DNA from: Phytoseiulus persimilis
Taxonomy: Eukaryota > Arthropoda > Arachnida > Mesostigmata > Phytoseiidae
Assembly (NCBI GenBank): GCA_037576195.1
Contig: CM075104.1
Span: forward strand, 10,742,211-10,806,210
Direction: 5' to 3'
Length of the DNA stretch: 64,000 nucleotides
The position numbers were made by a program, and so were the translations under genes. How positions within the stretch are numbered: the stretch's first letter is position 1; every line of letters starts with the position of its first letter. Below are positions 63,390-64,000 of this stretch, one piece after another. The notes under the pieces were generated by a model. That model saw nothing but the letters and a program-made list of their open reading frames with translations, did not search any database and was not told the origin of the DNA.

Positions 63390-64000
63390 ATGGACGACGA
63401 CAAACCAGAATCTCCGACGAAATCTTCCCGCAGATTGAATGATCGGCAAACAACGAGCCTCGCTGTGCGTGGGTTCGAGAGGGACCGACACGAAGCGCAA
63501 TCAGTGAGTGGTGAGCTCCCGGAAAAGAGTGAAACGGTTACCCCGGAGTCGCCGGAAACGCAGCTTGGAAGAATTTCAGATCCCCCGACCGGAGAGCGGG
63601 TCTCGGTCCGATTCCCAGAAACACAAAAAAGCAATCCGAACGAAATGAGGGCTCAGCTCATCGTTGGATCCGGCTTTCCGTCTACTTTCTGCTGCAGCTG
63701 GCGACCTGCGCAACCGTAGTGTACAGGCTCCTCCGCTATTTTCGATTCCCCACGACGGTCACATTTCGCGTCGACCTCTCGACTTCCCAGCGGTCACTGT
63801 TTGTACCTCGAAATTCCTGAAGCGGTCAGCACTCTGTGACCCATCGGCGCACTCGTTTCTGAGACGACGTCGCAACGACACCACGAGTTTCGTGTACGAG
63901 TATTTCCTGGCACAACACGAGGCCGAACTCGAGGGCGCGGTGGTGAACTACACCGATGCGGTTTTGTTCTGTTTCATCAACGGGAAGCCGTTCTGCTTTT
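63390..64000 (+). CDS. DEG/ENaC sodium channel, 5' part, two apparent frameshifts
   Basis: N-terminal part of an amiloride-sensitive-type cation channel subunit of the degenerin/ENaC/pickpocket family, trimeric plasma-membrane sodium channels. The ATG at 63390 has a strong context (GAGCCATGG). It opens a hydrophilic, Ser/Pro/Glu-rich cytoplasmic tail of about 85 residues. A His-Arg pair follows (63659-63664) where the family normally has the gating motif His-Gly. Next comes a hydrophobic helix (about 63668-63730, with VYFLLQLATCATVVY), then the post-TM1 RYFRFP, the family signature FPAVTVC (63784-63804), and the paired cysteines CFINGKPFC (about 63970-63996). Each section is in a different frame: the tail is open through 63645, TM1 is read one base back, and the ectodomain one base back again. 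This fits single-base losses near the A6 run at 63625-63630 and between about 63750 and 63784. It could be a pseudogene or, as likely, an uncorrected assembly. The ectodomain, TM2 and C terminus lie beyond the window. Confidence 0.85.

Noticed and set aside
63511..63579. Short intron in the channel gene tail (GTGAGC to TTTCAG)
   Set aside because: The 69-bp stretch is a multiple of three and fully open, so splicing it would not repair either frame break. Reading it as coding is simpler.

Overview
This window looks like a piece of an animal nuclear genome, most likely an arthropod, and most of it is non-coding. There are no operons, Shine-Dalgarno sites, rRNA genes or dense gene arrays. CpG is not visibly depleted, and TCG/CGA words are frequent, which thins out stop codons on both strands and produces many meaningless open frames. 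The one protein family I recognise, the DEG/ENaC (pickpocket-type) sodium channels, is found in animals. The arthropod assignment is an inference; no sequence here names the species.

Layout. 1-4138: no recognisable gene, with a weak tRNA-derived SINE-like piece near 3.5 kb. 4147-4493: a short AT-rich non-autonomous element with terminal inverted repeats starting CAGAG and an 8-bp near-perfect target duplication, which fits a hAT-type MITE. 5174-5212: a cluster of GC-rich hairpins. 5273-12440: a 7.2-kb tandem satellite of about 160 copies of a 45-bp unit, with diverged units at both edges and signs of higher-order duplication inside. 12.4-60.9 kb: mostly unassigned intergenic or intronic-type DNA with scattered microsatellites, eight long pure G or C tracts, small hairpins, possible tRNA-SINE remnants and several uncharacterised open frames. 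60.9-62 kb: a possible upstream exon and a pair of about 83%-identical repeats in inverted orientation. 63390-64000: the 5' part of a DEG/ENaC channel gene, running off the right edge and broken by two apparent single-base losses.

Nothing here forms a set of genes that work together, and I found no convincing previously undescribed system. The observations most worth a second look are the channel gene with its two frame breaks and altered His-Gly motif, the internally structured 45-bp satellite, and the hAT-like MITE. Single-base indels are common both in the satellite units and in the channel gene, so uncorrected long-read assembly error is a live alternative to real decay.
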